From Roseinatronobacter alkalisoli (lineage in GTDB: Bacteria; Pseudomonadota; Alphaproteobacteria; Rhodobacterales; Rhodobacteraceae): a stretch of 64,000 nt of DNA. Every line of letters begins with the position of its first letter. The stretch's first letter is position 1. The notes beneath the pieces are model-generated. The model was not told the DNA's origin and made no database searches. It saw only the letters and a list, made by a program, of their open reading frames with translations. Below are positions 43,038 through 51,301 of the stretch, piece after piece. The position numbers and the translations under genes were made by a program. The stretch is from assembly GCF_028745735.1 (NCBI RefSeq), contig NZ_JAQZSM010000007.1, forward strand, positions 1-64,000. Direction: 5' to 3'.

Positions 43038-43062
43038 AACCCGCTTTGGCCGTTTTGGTTCC
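43038..43062 (-). promoter_or_regulatory. EcfG-like promoter for the candidate small RNA
   Basis: On the minus strand GGAAC (43062-43058), 16 bases, then GGTT (43041-43038), one mismatch to CGTT. The extended -35 context TGGAACCAAAACG resembles that of the phyR promoter. Confidence 0.55.
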
Positions 43063-43102
43063 AGGGAAAATGCGATCTGACTGAGCTGTGATGCAGGCGG
43101 AA

Positions 43103-43133
43103 GAAAAGGCCCCCGCAGTGCTGCAGGGGCCTT
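43103..43133 (-). terminator. Rho-independent terminator after the membrane-anchored protein gene
   Basis: On the minus strand AAGGCCCCTGCAG and CTGCGGGGGCCTT form the stem, followed by TTCTT. It lies about 31 bases after the stop codon at 43164. Confidence 0.8.
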
Positions 43134-43163
43134 GAACGCGCATATGATCCTGTCAGTTGCGGA

Positions 43164-43451
43164 TCAGTTCTGGTCCCCCGGTGCCGGGGGGGTCGGTTCG
43201 TCAATGATTTCGGGGTTCTCGGTCGGCTGGTTTACCGGGCCGGTGACGGTGCCATCGGCGGGAATGCCGGTGCCGTCTTCAATCTGTCCGACAGGTGCTT
43301 CCTGCTGCGGCGGTTCAGGTTCCACAACCATTGTTCTGATCAGCAGCCAACCCAGAAACCCGGTCGCCAGAATAACCACGACAGCCATGCCGACCAGCGG
43401 TCCGCGATGGCGCCATGCCTGTTTCTTCACGTTCGTATCGGGTGCACTCAT
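43164..43451 (-). CDS. Small membrane-anchored proline-rich protein
   Basis: A 95-residue protein with a basic N-terminus (TNVKKQAWRHRG), one membrane helix (LVGMAVVVILATGFLGWLLI) and an acidic, proline-rich tail facing the periplasm (PEPPQQEAPVGQIEDGTG). No family recognised. CGGAAAGGAG is a strong ribosome site. An EcfG-type promoter with 17-base spacing lies upstream and a terminator follows, so this is a single-gene stress unit. Confidence 0.75.
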   Translation of the reverse strand: MSAPDTNVKKQAWRHRGPLVGMAVVVILATGFLGWLLIRTMVVEPEPPQQEAPVGQIEDGTGIPADGTVTGPVNQPTENPEIIDEPTPPAPGDQN

Positions 43452-43582
43452 GTCTGCTCCTTTCCGGTTCGCGGATCGCAGGATTTGCCGGTCCGCTTGC
43501 CGTTTTGCACCCCGCTAAACACCCCGGAAACGCAGAATGCGTGTCGCAAGGGGGGGCAGGGCGCGGTTGCGTCTGTCAACTC

Positions 43583-43608
43583 AACGCGCGGGGGCGGGGT
43601 ATGGTTCC
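43583..43608 (-). promoter_or_regulatory. EcfG-type promoter (N17) for the membrane-anchored protein
   Basis: On the minus strand GGAAC (43608-43604), 17 bases, CGTT (43586-43583). The leader would be about 125 bases. The rest of the 43452-43768 gap holds nothing else I can support. Confidence 0.7.
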
Positions 43609-43768
43609 GGCATCTTTGTGCAATGCGCAATACGCATTCCCTTGCCGACAGACCAGACAGGGCCGGCAAGGGGAAAGCTTGTTCAGGCCCATATGCAAAA
43701 CACCGCATCATCGGCCAGTCAATCATCACGCACCATGGCAGCCCGGCGCCGATTCCGCAGATCGCGGG

Positions 43769-44155
43769 CTATTCGCGGCGACGCGGGCGGTTTTTCAACT
43801 GCACATAAGTATTTATCCCGAACAGGAACGCTTCAATCAGGGCGGGAAATTCGCCTTGCGGCGGGGAACTGCGCCCTGCTGCGGCTTCGGCGCGCAACTG
43901 CGCATCAAGGGATGGCACCTGCGGCGCGGGCCTTATGCGCCTGATCAGCAACAAGACCGCTGCCAGACCAAGAAAGATCAGCGCGATCACATAGTTCGCG
44001 ATCAGGGCGGAAAACTGCTGCGCAAGCAACATCCAGCCCGCCGCAACCAGAAAGCCAAGCCCGATGGCCAGCATCGCGCCTGCGCAAACCGCAAGCGCGA
44101 CATTGCCGCTATGCCAGCGCGCCTTGCGCTGCAGATGATATACAGTTCGCAGCAT
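43769..44155 (-). CDS. Holin-X-like (DUF1469) membrane protein
   Basis: A 128-residue protein with two membrane helices: LAVCAGAMLAIGLGFLVAAG and FSALIANYVIALIFLGLAAV. It fits the Actinobacterial Holin-X/DUF1469 type (phage holin family by name), which in Proteobacteria is usually found beside DUF883/ElaB-type genes and is not a true phage holin. Its start overlaps the stop of the DUF883-like gene (ATGA), so the two are co-translated. Confidence 0.78.
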   Translation of the reverse strand: MLRTVYHLQRKARWHSGNVALAVCAGAMLAIGLGFLVAAGWMLLAQQFSALIANYVIALIFLGLAAVLLLIRRIRPAPQVPSLDAQLRAEAAAGRSSPPQGEFPALIEAFLFGINTYVQLKNRPRRRE

Positions 44156-44556
44156 CAGCGACGCGACAGCGCCAGGGCCAGCAGGAAACCTGCCCCTGCG
44201 GCAATGCCCATCGCCATGGCCGGGCGTTCCTTGGCAAAGGTTTCGGCGCCTTCCAGCGCTTCATCAAGCTGGTCAGTGGCATAATCATAGCCATCCTCTG
44301 CCATTTTGACAGCACGGCGACCAGTGCGCCGGGCGCTGGCCTTGGCCTGATTCGCTGTGGCAATGCCAGCTTGCCGCGTGGCTTCTGTCAGATCGGCCAG
44401 ATCGGATTTGACAAGGGCGAGTTGCTCTTTCAACTCCTCATATGTCTTATCAGCCAGATCAGCGACATCATGGGCTGCGGCATCAGCATGCGCTTTCACG
44501 CTTTGTGCTGTTTCCTTGCCTTCCTGTTTCAGCTTCGACACAGGTTGTCGTGACAT
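44155..44556 (-). CDS. DUF883 family protein (YqjD/ElaB-like)
   Basis: A 133-residue protein: a long amphipathic, Ala- and Lys-rich helical part (SKLKQEGKETAQSVKAHADA, YEELKEQLALVKSDLADLTE) and a C-terminal membrane helix (MAMGIAAGAGFLLALALSRR), the arrangement of YqjD/ElaB, which are membrane-anchored, ribosome-associated proteins of stationary phase. The ATG at 44556 is preferred to an upstream in-frame start. Coupled to the Holin-X-like gene. I see no good EcfG promoter directly upstream. Confidence 0.83.
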   Translation of the reverse strand: MSRQPVSKLKQEGKETAQSVKAHADAAAHDVADLADKTYEELKEQLALVKSDLADLTEATRQAGIATANQAKASARRTGRRAVKMAEDGYDYATDQLDEALEGAETFAKERPAMAMGIAAGAGFLLALALSRR

Positions 44557-44680
44557 TTTAACCCCCTTTTGCGGTGCGGGACCATGTCCTCGCCCCTTTT
44601 TGGATTTCATTGCAGAAAGATTCCGGTGCGCGGTAAATCAGCGGTTCCGCGTGCCCGCAGAACCGCATCTGTACCGGAGC

Positions 44681-44878
44681 TCAGAGTTTGGACGACCAGG
44701 AATCGACCTGCTTTTCGGCCTCATCCTTTGCGATGCCGTATTTTTCCTGGATCTTGCCCACAAGCTTGTCGCGCTTGCCTGCCGCCTGATCCAGATCATC
44801 ATTGGTCAGCTTGCCCCAGTTTTCCTTGGCGGAACCGGTGAACTGCTTCCATTTACCTTCAAGAATATCCCAGTTCAT
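44681..44878 (-). CDS. CsbD family stress protein
   Basis: A 65-residue soluble protein of the CsbD family, strongly stress-induced in many bacteria, function unknown. MNWDILEGKWKQFTGSAKEN and the WGKLTNDDLDQAAGKRDKLV stretch are diagnostic, as is GKIQEKYGIAKDEAEKQVD. AGGAGTTCACA gives the ribosome site. It has an exact EcfG promoter about 40 bases upstream. Confidence 0.93.
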   Translation of the reverse strand: MNWDILEGKWKQFTGSAKENWGKLTNDDLDQAAGKRDKLVGKIQEKYGIAKDEAEKQVDSWSSKL

Positions 44879-44919
44879 TGTGAACTCCTGTGTGTTATTG
44901 GGTGTAGTCATGCAAACAG

Positions 44920-44944
44920 AACGCAAGAGTCGGGATAGGGTTCC
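44920..44944 (-). promoter_or_regulatory. EcfG-type promoter for csbD-like gene
   Basis: On the minus strand GGAAC (44944-44940), 16 bases, CGTT (44923-44920), an exact match. The predicted start lies about 35 bases before the start codon. Confidence 0.88.
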
Positions 44945-45077
44945 GCGACGCCTGCACGGGATCGGGGGGGATTGCCGGTCTGGATGTGCGTGATGCGACA
45001 CACCTGACGATTGCGCGAGCGGGTTTGTCATTTTCATATGATGATTGTAAGGACATTGGGGTTACAGGGGTGCCCGA

Positions 45078-45773
45078 ATGCCTTGGCTTGCAGAAAACGC
45101 GAATAATGAAGCAGTTGCCCGGATATGCGACCGGGTGTGGCTGGCTGTGGTGCAGCGCAGCCTGCGCCCCGGCACGCGCCTGAAGGAAGAAGACCTTGCC
45201 GAAGTGTTCGGTGTTTCACGCGCGCGGGTGCGTCAGGCGCTTTCGCTTCTGGAAAAGGACGGGCTGGTGTCGCTGGTGCCCAATCGCGGGGCCTGTATTG
45301 CCGAACCCAGCGTCAGCGAGGCGCGCGACGCCTTCTATACGCGCGGCTTCATTGAAAAACGTCTGGTGGAACGGCTGTGCCACACCGCCACGGATGCCGA
45401 TATTGCAGCGCTGCGCGCGCATATCGCGCGCGAACGCGCCGCGCATGCGGGGCAGGACAGCGAAGCGATTATCCGCCTGTCAGGGGAATTTCATCTGTTG
45501 ATCGCGCGGTTGACCGATGCAGAGTTTCTGACGAAAATCCTGCGCACGCTGACCACCCGGACATCGCTGATTACCGCGATGTATCAAAGTGAAACCACCC
45601 AGACATGCGGCCCCGACGAACATGAAGCCATTGTCACCGCCATCGAATCGCGCGACGTGGTGCGGGCGGCGGAAATGATGGAACATCATCTGCATCATCT
45701 GGAATCGGCATTGCAGCTGAATGACGCCAAATCCCCCGCTGCCGGATTGCGCGAAGCATTGCGTCTGGATTGA
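45078..45773 (+). CDS. GntR-family transcriptional regulator with FCD domain
   Basis: A 231-residue DNA-binding repressor or activator. The winged helix occupies about 10-80 (LKEEDLAEVFGVSRARVRQA, LEKDGLVSLVPNRGACIAEP). The C-terminal FCD ligand domain (about 85-220) has the metal-binding histidines in GEFHLLIARLTD and in EMMEHHLHHLESAL. FCD-GntR proteins usually sense carboxylates. It is followed by the FMN riboswitch and ribH, but on a separate unit, so its target is unclear. Confidence 0.9.
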   Translation: MPWLAENANNEAVARICDRVWLAVVQRSLRPGTRLKEEDLAEVFGVSRARVRQALSLLEKDGLVSLVPNRGACIAEPSVSEARDAFYTRGFIEKRLVERLCHTATDADIAALRAHIARERAAHAGQDSEAIIRLSGEFHLLIARLTDAEFLTKILRTLTTRTSLITAMYQSETTQTCGPDEHEAIVTAIESRDVVRAAEMMEHHLHHLESALQLNDAKSPAAGLREALRLD

Positions 45774-45802
45774 CAACCGCGCCGGAACGCCCTAGCAAAT
45801 TG

Positions 45803-45933
45803 CCATTCTCAGGGCGGGGTGAGATTCCCCACCGGCGGTTATAGCCCGCGAGCGCCTTTCTTGTCTGAAAGGGTCAGCAGATCCGGTGAAATTCCGGGGC
45901 CGACGGTCATAGTCCGGATGGAAGAGAAAAGGG
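45803..45933 (+). promoter_or_regulatory. FMN riboswitch (RFN element)
   Basis: The conserved RFN blocks are all present in order: CTCAGGGCGGGGTGAGATTC, CCCACCGGCGG, a variable arm around GCGCCTTTCTTGTCTGAAAG, GTCAGCAGATCCGGTGA, then GGGGCCGACGGTCATAGTCC and GGATGGAAGAGAA. It lies about 70 bases before ribH. FMN binding is expected to lower ribH expression, probably by blocking translation since I see no terminator after it. Confidence 0.95.
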
Positions 45934-46003
45934 GGACGGTCAGGCGCAGGTCTGTCCGGCCTTGGCGCTCTGGGATTCTGTCATGTTGAAAGGATCCGGA
46001 GCT

Positions 46004-46474
46004 ATGACAAAATCCCCTAAATTTGCCTTCATCAAGGCGCGCTGGCACGCGGATATCGTGGATCAGGCGCTGGTCGGTTTCCGCGCGCGGCTGGCCGACC
46101 TGGGCGTTGATGCTGAAATTGACTGTTTCGATGTGCCCGGTGCGTTTGAAATGCCGCTTCTGGCGCAACAGCTGGCCGCAACCGGCGGGTATGACGCGAT
46201 TGCTGCTGCCGCACTGGTGGTGGATGGCGGCATTTACCGGCATGATTTCGTGGCGCAGGCGGTGGTTTCCGGCCTGATGGATGCGGGTCTGAAAACCGGT
46301 GTGCCGGTGCTGTCTGTGTCGCTGACGCCGCATCATTTCCAGCCATCTGCGGAACATGAAGCGTTTTTCCACGACCATTTCGTGAAAAAAGGCCGCGAAG
46401 CCGCCGATGCTGCGGTGCAGTTGGTGCAGTTGCATGGCGGGCTGGCAAGGCTGGGGGAAAGCGCCGCTGCCTGA
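46004..46474 (+). CDS. ribH: 6,7-dimethyl-8-ribityllumazine synthase, type II
   Basis: Condenses the ribityl-amino-uracil and the four-carbon butanone phosphate in riboflavin synthesis. The 156-residue protein is of the RibH2 type: Trp14 in KARWHADIVDQ, VPGAFEMPLLAQQL, and VVDGGIYRHDFVAQAV, where type I enzymes have RGxTxHxE. LSVSLTPHHFQ is the phosphate/active-site loop. The ATG at 46004 follows AGGATCCGGAG. Control by the upstream FMN riboswitch resembles the arrangement known for RibH2 in Brucella and rhizobia. Confidence 0.92.
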   Translation: MTKSPKFAFIKARWHADIVDQALVGFRARLADLGVDAEIDCFDVPGAFEMPLLAQQLAATGGYDAIAAAALVVDGGIYRHDFVAQAVVSGLMDAGLKTGVPVLSVSLTPHHFQPSAEHEAFFHDHFVKKGREAADAAVQLVQLHGGLARLGESAAA

Positions 46475-46620
46475 GGTGGTCGCGGGCAGGCGCGGGCTTG
46501 GTACCCGCGCCTGCCCGCAAAAGAATATTCACCCGGTTCCTTGCCGTCCATATCCGGCACAGGCCCCCCCCGGGCCGGACCGGCCCAAAGGGGGGGTGAT
46601 GCTGTGCCTTCCGGCGCGGT

Positions 46621-48570
46621 TCAGTAATTGCTGAACGTGATTTCGGTATTGCACTGACCGGATGACCAGCGCCCGACCCAGACAAGGATATCGCCACTGT
46701 CGACATGGCCCATATTCACCCGCGCATTGTAGTTCCAGCTACTGATGTCTTCGTTGAAATGCCACTGGCCATAAGGGTCGCGTATCAGCAACGCGGAATC
46801 GCAGCTTGCGCCGGAATTGCCGTCATTGGTTTCGATCCGAAGGCGGCTGCCATTCCAGTTTGTGTTCTGTTTGTCGTAATTGATGACAAATGTGGGGTTT
46901 GCATCGAAATGGCTGCTATAGGGGCTGAACCAGCCGCCAAAGCCCGAACAATTGGTCAGACGCTGCCCGCCGCCTGCACGGGCGAGGTGACGTAGTGCGG
47001 GAGTCGACAGTTCATCGACACTGAAACTGTGGGTTTTGGCGGACAGGCGATGATCGGGGCAGCCGGCATAGCGGGGGAATTTATTGGTGGCGTTCAGCCC
47101 GATATTCGCAGGCGGGATGAAATGACTGCCGGGTTGGCCGCGTTCCGCTGTCAGCCTGAAATTCAGCAGGCCGAAGGATTCATTGTCGATTGCCTCGTCC
47201 AGATTGGCGCTGAAGCCCAGGGTGAAGGTGGTTGCAGGGTTTTCCACTTCGACCACGACGCGCCAGATCTGGTCGGTCCAGCCAGCGCCCCAGTGGTTCT
47301 GGTTGCTTTCCAGCAGGGTCATGGTGGTGGTGAACTTTCCTTCCGCGCGCGATGCGACAGTGCGGCGTGTGGCGGCCATATTGCCCACCGGACCCGACTG
47401 AAAGACTTCAGAGGCGATGGACTGGCCATTGACTGTCAGGGCGAACATTTCGCCTTCGGGGCGTGCCCATGACGGGCTGTATCCGTCCCAGCTGTCGATG
47501 ATGAACAGGTCGAATTCAATCAGCGCTGTTTCCGACTGCTCGCCCAGATTGACCGCATAGGTGACAGGCGCGGTCCATGTGTTGCCGCCAAACGGGCCAA
47601 GGAAATTGCCGATCGCCGGGTTTGCCGTCTGCGTAACCGTGTCGCTGGACCAGCCTGCGGTGTTTCCGCTGGTGAAATCGGTGTCAGTGATCGTGACATT
47701 GGTTTCGGGTTCGGCCTGTTCTTCTTCCTCTTCTTCTTCGACCGGGGCTTCGGGTTCACCCACTTCGGGCAGGATTTCAGGCAGCCCTTCGGGGAAGTTT
47801 TCGGCATTGCCTTCGTAATTGATGAAGGGCGAAAAGCGCGGGCGGGTTATGGCAATCGGGGTCAGCCGTGTGGCGGGCAGTATCTCCGTTATTAGGGGGT
47901 GCCACATGGCGAAACTTTCAACCAGCAGCAGCGCTTCGCCCGGCAGAATAGGGGGGATGCGGTCGCCCAGACTGGCCACAGGCGCATGCATATCCGCAGA
48001 TGTGAACCGGCCATGACTGGTGCCGCTGGGTGGGGTGCCACTGTCCATACTGCCAAGGCGGGCATCGATCCGTGCCTGCGCAACGCTGACGCCGTTGCCG
48101 TTTGCCTGCGCGGCCGATGGGTTTGTCAGACCCCGGTATGCGGCATAATCTGCGGCGCGGTCGTCATCTGCGGTCACGGCGGCATAATCTTCAAGTGACA
48201 GAAAACCGCGCGTACCATAGGACCACATGACCGTCGGTTCTTCGGCCGTATGGTCCCACATGACAGACGACATGCGCAGCCGGGTTTCCTGATTGCCTGA
48301 TGTCAGGAAATCATACACTTCGTTCAGCCCGTCCATATAGGCCGTGCTGACAGCTTCGGTGTTGCGTGACAGCAGGTCGGCGACGGTCAATGCGGCGGCT
48401 TGCGCATCCTTGCGGGCGCGGAAGGCGTCAAAAAACACCAGCGAGGCCACATAGGCGAAAATCAGCAACGGCAGAACCAGTACCAGTTCCATACTGACAG
48501 ACCCGCGTATATCGGCGTGGAACCGCGCGAAAGGGCGGGTCAGACGGGCGAGCACGGATGGGCAGGTCAT
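46621..48570 (-). CDS. TadE-like pseudopilin with large C-terminal surface domains
   Basis: A 649-residue minor pilin-like protein, much longer than usual TadE/F proteins. Residues 20-50 hold the pseudopilin region (GSVSMELVLVLPLLIFAYVA). A TadE-type domain extends to about 240, then an acidic linker (278-289, eleven of twelve residues Glu or Gln). Residues about 291-480 look like a jelly-roll binding domain (TDTDFTSGNTAGWSSDTV start), and 555-649 resemble a PPC-type beta domain (FVINYDKQNTNWNGSRLRIE). It is the last gene of the tad operon, probably exposed at the cell surface. Confidence 0.75.
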   Translation of the reverse strand: MTCPSVLARLTRPFARFHADIRGSVSMELVLVLPLLIFAYVASLVFFDAFRARKDAQAAALTVADLLSRNTEAVSTAYMDGLNEVYDFLTSGNQETRLRMSSVMWDHTAEEPTVMWSYGTRGFLSLEDYAAVTADDDRAADYAAYRGLTNPSAAQANGNGVSVAQARIDARLGSMDSGTPPSGTSHGRFTSADMHAPVASLGDRIPPILPGEALLLVESFAMWHPLITEILPATRLTPIAITRPRFSPFINYEGNAENFPEGLPEILPEVGEPEAPVEEEEEEEQAEPETNVTITDTDFTSGNTAGWSSDTVTQTANPAIGNFLGPFGGNTWTAPVTYAVNLGEQSETALIEFDLFIIDSWDGYSPSWARPEGEMFALTVNGQSIASEVFQSGPVGNMAATRRTVASRAEGKFTTTMTLLESNQNHWGAGWTDQIWRVVVEVENPATTFTLGFSANLDEAIDNESFGLLNFRLTAERGQPGSHFIPPANIGLNATNKFPRYAGCPDHRLSAKTHSFSVDELSTPALRHLARAGGGQRLTNCSGFGGWFSPYSSHFDANPTFVINYDKQNTNWNGSRLRIETNDGNSGASCDSALLIRDPYGQWHFNEDISSWNYNARVNMGHVDSGDILVWVGRWSSGQCNTEITFSNY

Positions 48571-48576
48571 GACGTG

Positions 48577-49128
48577 TTACCTCGGTTCATTGACGAACGC
48601 ACTTCTGCTGGTCAGCACAAGTTGTCCCTCAGGATTGATGTCCAGACCGGAAAACAGGCCGGTCACGCGCAGGAAGGGTTCGGCGACAACACAGATGCGC
48701 AGCAGCATCAGTTCCTGCGCAGCCCCCCCCATGCCGGGGTTGAAGGTCACGGCGGGCGTGATCTCCTGCTCGGAGTCGATGCAGGTGAACGGACCGTCAA
48801 GGCCAGTGAAATCCGATGTGTTCACGGGCATCATTTCCACGGAAATATTGCCAATGCAGTCAGGCAGCAGCATGCTGTTGGCGCAGATCAGGTCCGACAT
48901 GCGCGCCGACCCGTTCGCGCCGATCTTGCCAAGGCGCACATCGCGCACAGTAATGTCCACGGCGCGGTCCAGCATGACCTGGCGCACCATGGTAATTCCC
49001 AGATCGATGGCCCCCAGCATCAGCGCCAGAACCAGCGGGAACAGGATGACAAATTCGACTGTGGCCGCGCCATCGTCATTGCGGCGAAAGCGGCGCAGCC
49101 AGTGTACGGGGCGTGATGTCCGGGTCAT
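48577..49128 (-). CDS. TadE-family pilus assembly protein
   Basis: A 183-residue minor pseudopilin. The N-terminus has a basic leader and the conserved cleavage and helix region (DDGAATVEFVILFPLVLALM), with the Glu at position +5 of the mature protein. The remainder is a small domain with several cysteines (ICANSMLLPDCIGN, GPFTCIDSE). It belongs to a three-gene tad operon: its ATG overlaps the stop of the upstream VWA gene, and the next gene follows 6 bases after its stop. Confidence 0.85.
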   Translation of the reverse strand: MTRTSRPVHWLRRFRRNDDGAATVEFVILFPLVLALMLGAIDLGITMVRQVMLDRAVDITVRDVRLGKIGANGSARMSDLICANSMLLPDCIGNISVEMMPVNTSDFTGLDGPFTCIDSEQEITPAVTFNPGMGGAAQELMLLRICVVAEPFLRVTGLFSGLDINPEGQLVLTSRSAFVNEPR

Positions 49129-50450
49129 TGTGTCAACCGTAGCGAAAATGTCTGGACATGGGTGGCGATGGACTGGAAGGCCGCGATCAGATCTGCACCA
49201 CTGCTGTTGAAGAAATGGTTGGGCGATGAGGCGCAGTTTTCCATCAGCGCGACGCCACCGGCGGGGGCTTCGAATGCGACACCATAGATATGCACATTCT
49301 GGGCCTTCAGTGCGTTGCAAACGGACACAGTGTCGGCATCCTGTATCTCGACATTGGGTTTGCGCGTGGCCGCGTGGCCCGCGGTAAAGCAGCAGTTTTC
49401 GCCATCGGTCATCAGGATCATGGCGCGCGCTATGGCGGGGCGATCCCAGTCATGCGGGCGGTTGGCGAAGATCGAATCCACCTGGCCATTGTCGATCAGG
49501 TGGTTGATGATCGGGCGCAGGGTCGGGTCAAAGAACATTGCCCCCGCACGCACGCCCAGATCAATGGATGTGCCCCAGTTCGGACCCAGCGCATTGATAT
49601 AGTTGGTCGCGGTGCTGACATCGCGCACATAAGGCCGGATCGGCATGTCGGTGATCAGGTAACTGGTGTTTGACCCCAGATCGCAGTTGCGGCGGAACAT
49701 GGGGGCGTTGATGCTGTCGGTCACGCTGTCCCAGGTCGAGAAATCAATGCAGAACGCATTGTGCATCGACCCGGAATGCGGATCGGCCAGGTTGTTGAAA
49801 TAGCCCAGCGTGCCTGCGGGCATGATGACTTCGGTACTGTAGGGAACGAATGTGATGGCGACATTGCCGTTCTGGCTGTCGGCCAGCATTTCCTCGACGA
49901 AATCGATGGCGGCGGCGCGCAGGTTTTCCATGCGGTTGTGCTGCATCATCGACCCGGACACATCCAGTACCATGACGATTTCGATATCGACCATGGCCAG
50001 CCCTTCGCTGGCGGCGGCGGGGGTTGACATGTCCAGCGTATTGACCCCGCTCCAGCGCATGAAGAAGGTGTTCAGATGCCCTTCGGGGATGACAGTGACT
50101 GTGCGCCCCTGGGTGTTGCTTTGCTCTACAGTGATGCGCCCGTCGGCGCGCACATGATCGCCCAGCCCCTCTGCGTCGAAATAGGCCTGAACAATGTCGC
50201 GGGGGTTGGGGTTGGCGGGGTTGTCCCGCAGCATGGCGGCGGCCAGAACGGCGCGGTCGGCAGTGCCCTGCATATGCACGCGATGCGCTTCATAGCGCAT
50301 CAGGTCGACAGCGATCCCGCCCACCATCAGCATGATAACGAAGGCAAACAGCCCGAAAATAAGGATCGCCCCTTCCTCTGCCTGCCGGAACAGCGCCAGA
50401 CGGTGCCGAAACGAAAGAACTGCATGGGGGGGGCGGATTTTTCCAAGCAT
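49125..50450 (-). CDS. TadG-like pilus protein with VWA domain
   Basis: A 441-residue membrane-tethered protein. The N-terminal helix region (EEGAILIFGLFAFVIMLMVG) is the TadG/Flp-type anchor, and a von Willebrand A domain follows with the MIDAS motif in VMVLDVSGSMMQ. Tad genes build adhesive pili; TadG-type VWA proteins are envelope components. The ATG at 50450 is chosen to give the short basic leader. It is the first gene of the operon; the 182-base upstream gap (50451-50632) must hold its promoter, which I cannot define. Confidence 0.85.
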   Translation of the reverse strand: MLGKIRPPHAVLSFRHRLALFRQAEEGAILIFGLFAFVIMLMVGGIAVDLMRYEAHRVHMQGTADRAVLAAAMLRDNPANPNPRDIVQAYFDAEGLGDHVRADGRITVEQSNTQGRTVTVIPEGHLNTFFMRWSGVNTLDMSTPAAASEGLAMVDIEIVMVLDVSGSMMQHNRMENLRAAAIDFVEEMLADSQNGNVAITFVPYSTEVIMPAGTLGYFNNLADPHSGSMHNAFCIDFSTWDSVTDSINAPMFRRNCDLGSNTSYLITDMPIRPYVRDVSTATNYINALGPNWGTSIDLGVRAGAMFFDPTLRPIINHLIDNGQVDSIFANRPHDWDRPAIARAMILMTDGENCCFTAGHAATRKPNVEIQDADTVSVCNALKAQNVHIYGVAFEAPAGGVALMENCASSPNHFFNSSGADLIAAFQSIATHVQTFSLRLTQ

Positions 50451-50632
50451 AATTCTGCACCTGTTACCAACCAGGCGGCTGCAATACAGCGCGCCTGCAC
50501 CGTCCATGACGGACGGCGCTATCTACATCTGAATATTTGTAAAATTAGCTGTATATTGTGGCGGGATTTGGGCTTCATTACGCCCAAATCGGTGCTTTCC
50601 CGCCGAACCTGACTGCGCTACGGCGCGCGCGT

Positions 50633-51301
50633 CTAAGCGCGCAGCAGCAGCGCAAGGCGGGCCGCTTCATCTGCGCAAGTGGTCAGCTGCGCGCGGTCCT
50701 CGCCGGGGAAGAAACGCGCGCGGGTGGCTGTGGGCATGGGCGCGCAAGACTCGATCAGCACGCGCGGGCCGGTTTTGGTGCTTTCGTCCTGCCAGGCGCG
50801 TGCCAGCGCCATCTGCGCGGATTTGGAGGCACCATAGGCCCCCATGAACCGCCCTGTTGCTGCCGGGTCATCCACAAACAGCGCGGTGCCACGCCCGGCA
50901 CTGGCCGCCAGCAAGGGTGCGATCATGGGAATCAGGAACCCCGTGGCGCGGATATTCACGCCCAGGCATTTTTCCCAGTCCTTCAGCGGTACATGGTCCG
51001 CCGGGGTCATGGGCGGGGCATAGATGGCCATATGCGCCCACAGATCCAGCGCGCCCCAGCGGTCATGAATGTCGCGGCACAAATGGCGCATGGCGTCATC
51101 ATTGGTGATGTCCAGCGCCGCCAGTGTGGCACTGCCGCCCGCTGCCTGAATGCGGTCATCCAGTTCTTCCAGCGCGCCCAGCGTGCGCCCGACCGCGACA
51201 ATATGCCAGCCCGCGCGTGCAAGATATTCCGCCAATGCAGCGCCAAGGCCGCGCGATGCGCCCGTGATCAGGGCAAGTTTCTTGGGGTGTTCCTGTGTCA
51301 T
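50633..51301 (-). CDS. Short-chain dehydrogenase/reductase
   Basis: An NAD(P)-dependent oxidoreductase (222 residues). The Rossmann motif is LITGASRGLGAALAEYLARA, with DITNDDAM marking the adenine-binding Asp. The catalytic Tyr and Lys lie in YGASKSAQM. The protein is slightly shorter than the usual 250 residues. It stands alone, divergent from nrdR, so the substrate is unknown. Confidence 0.88.
   Translation of the reverse strand: MTQEHPKKLALITGASRGLGAALAEYLARAGWHIVAVGRTLGALEELDDRIQAAGGSATLAALDITNDDAMRHLCRDIHDRWGALDLWAHMAIYAPPMTPADHVPLKDWEKCLGVNIRATGFLIPMIAPLLAASAGRGTALFVDDPAATGRFMGAYGASKSAQMALARAWQDESTKTGPRVLIESCAPMPTATRARFFPGEDRAQLTTCADEAARLALLLRA

Noticed and set aside
43769-44155. Phage holin
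   Set aside because: The holin name belongs to the family label. Linkage to a DUF883 gene and the stress island, with no lysis enzyme, indicates a bacterial membrane protein.
44624-44648. EcfG promoter for the DUF883-Holin-X pair
   Set aside because: GGAAC is present on the minus strand (44648-44644), but 16 or 17 bases further there is no CGTT-like sequence.
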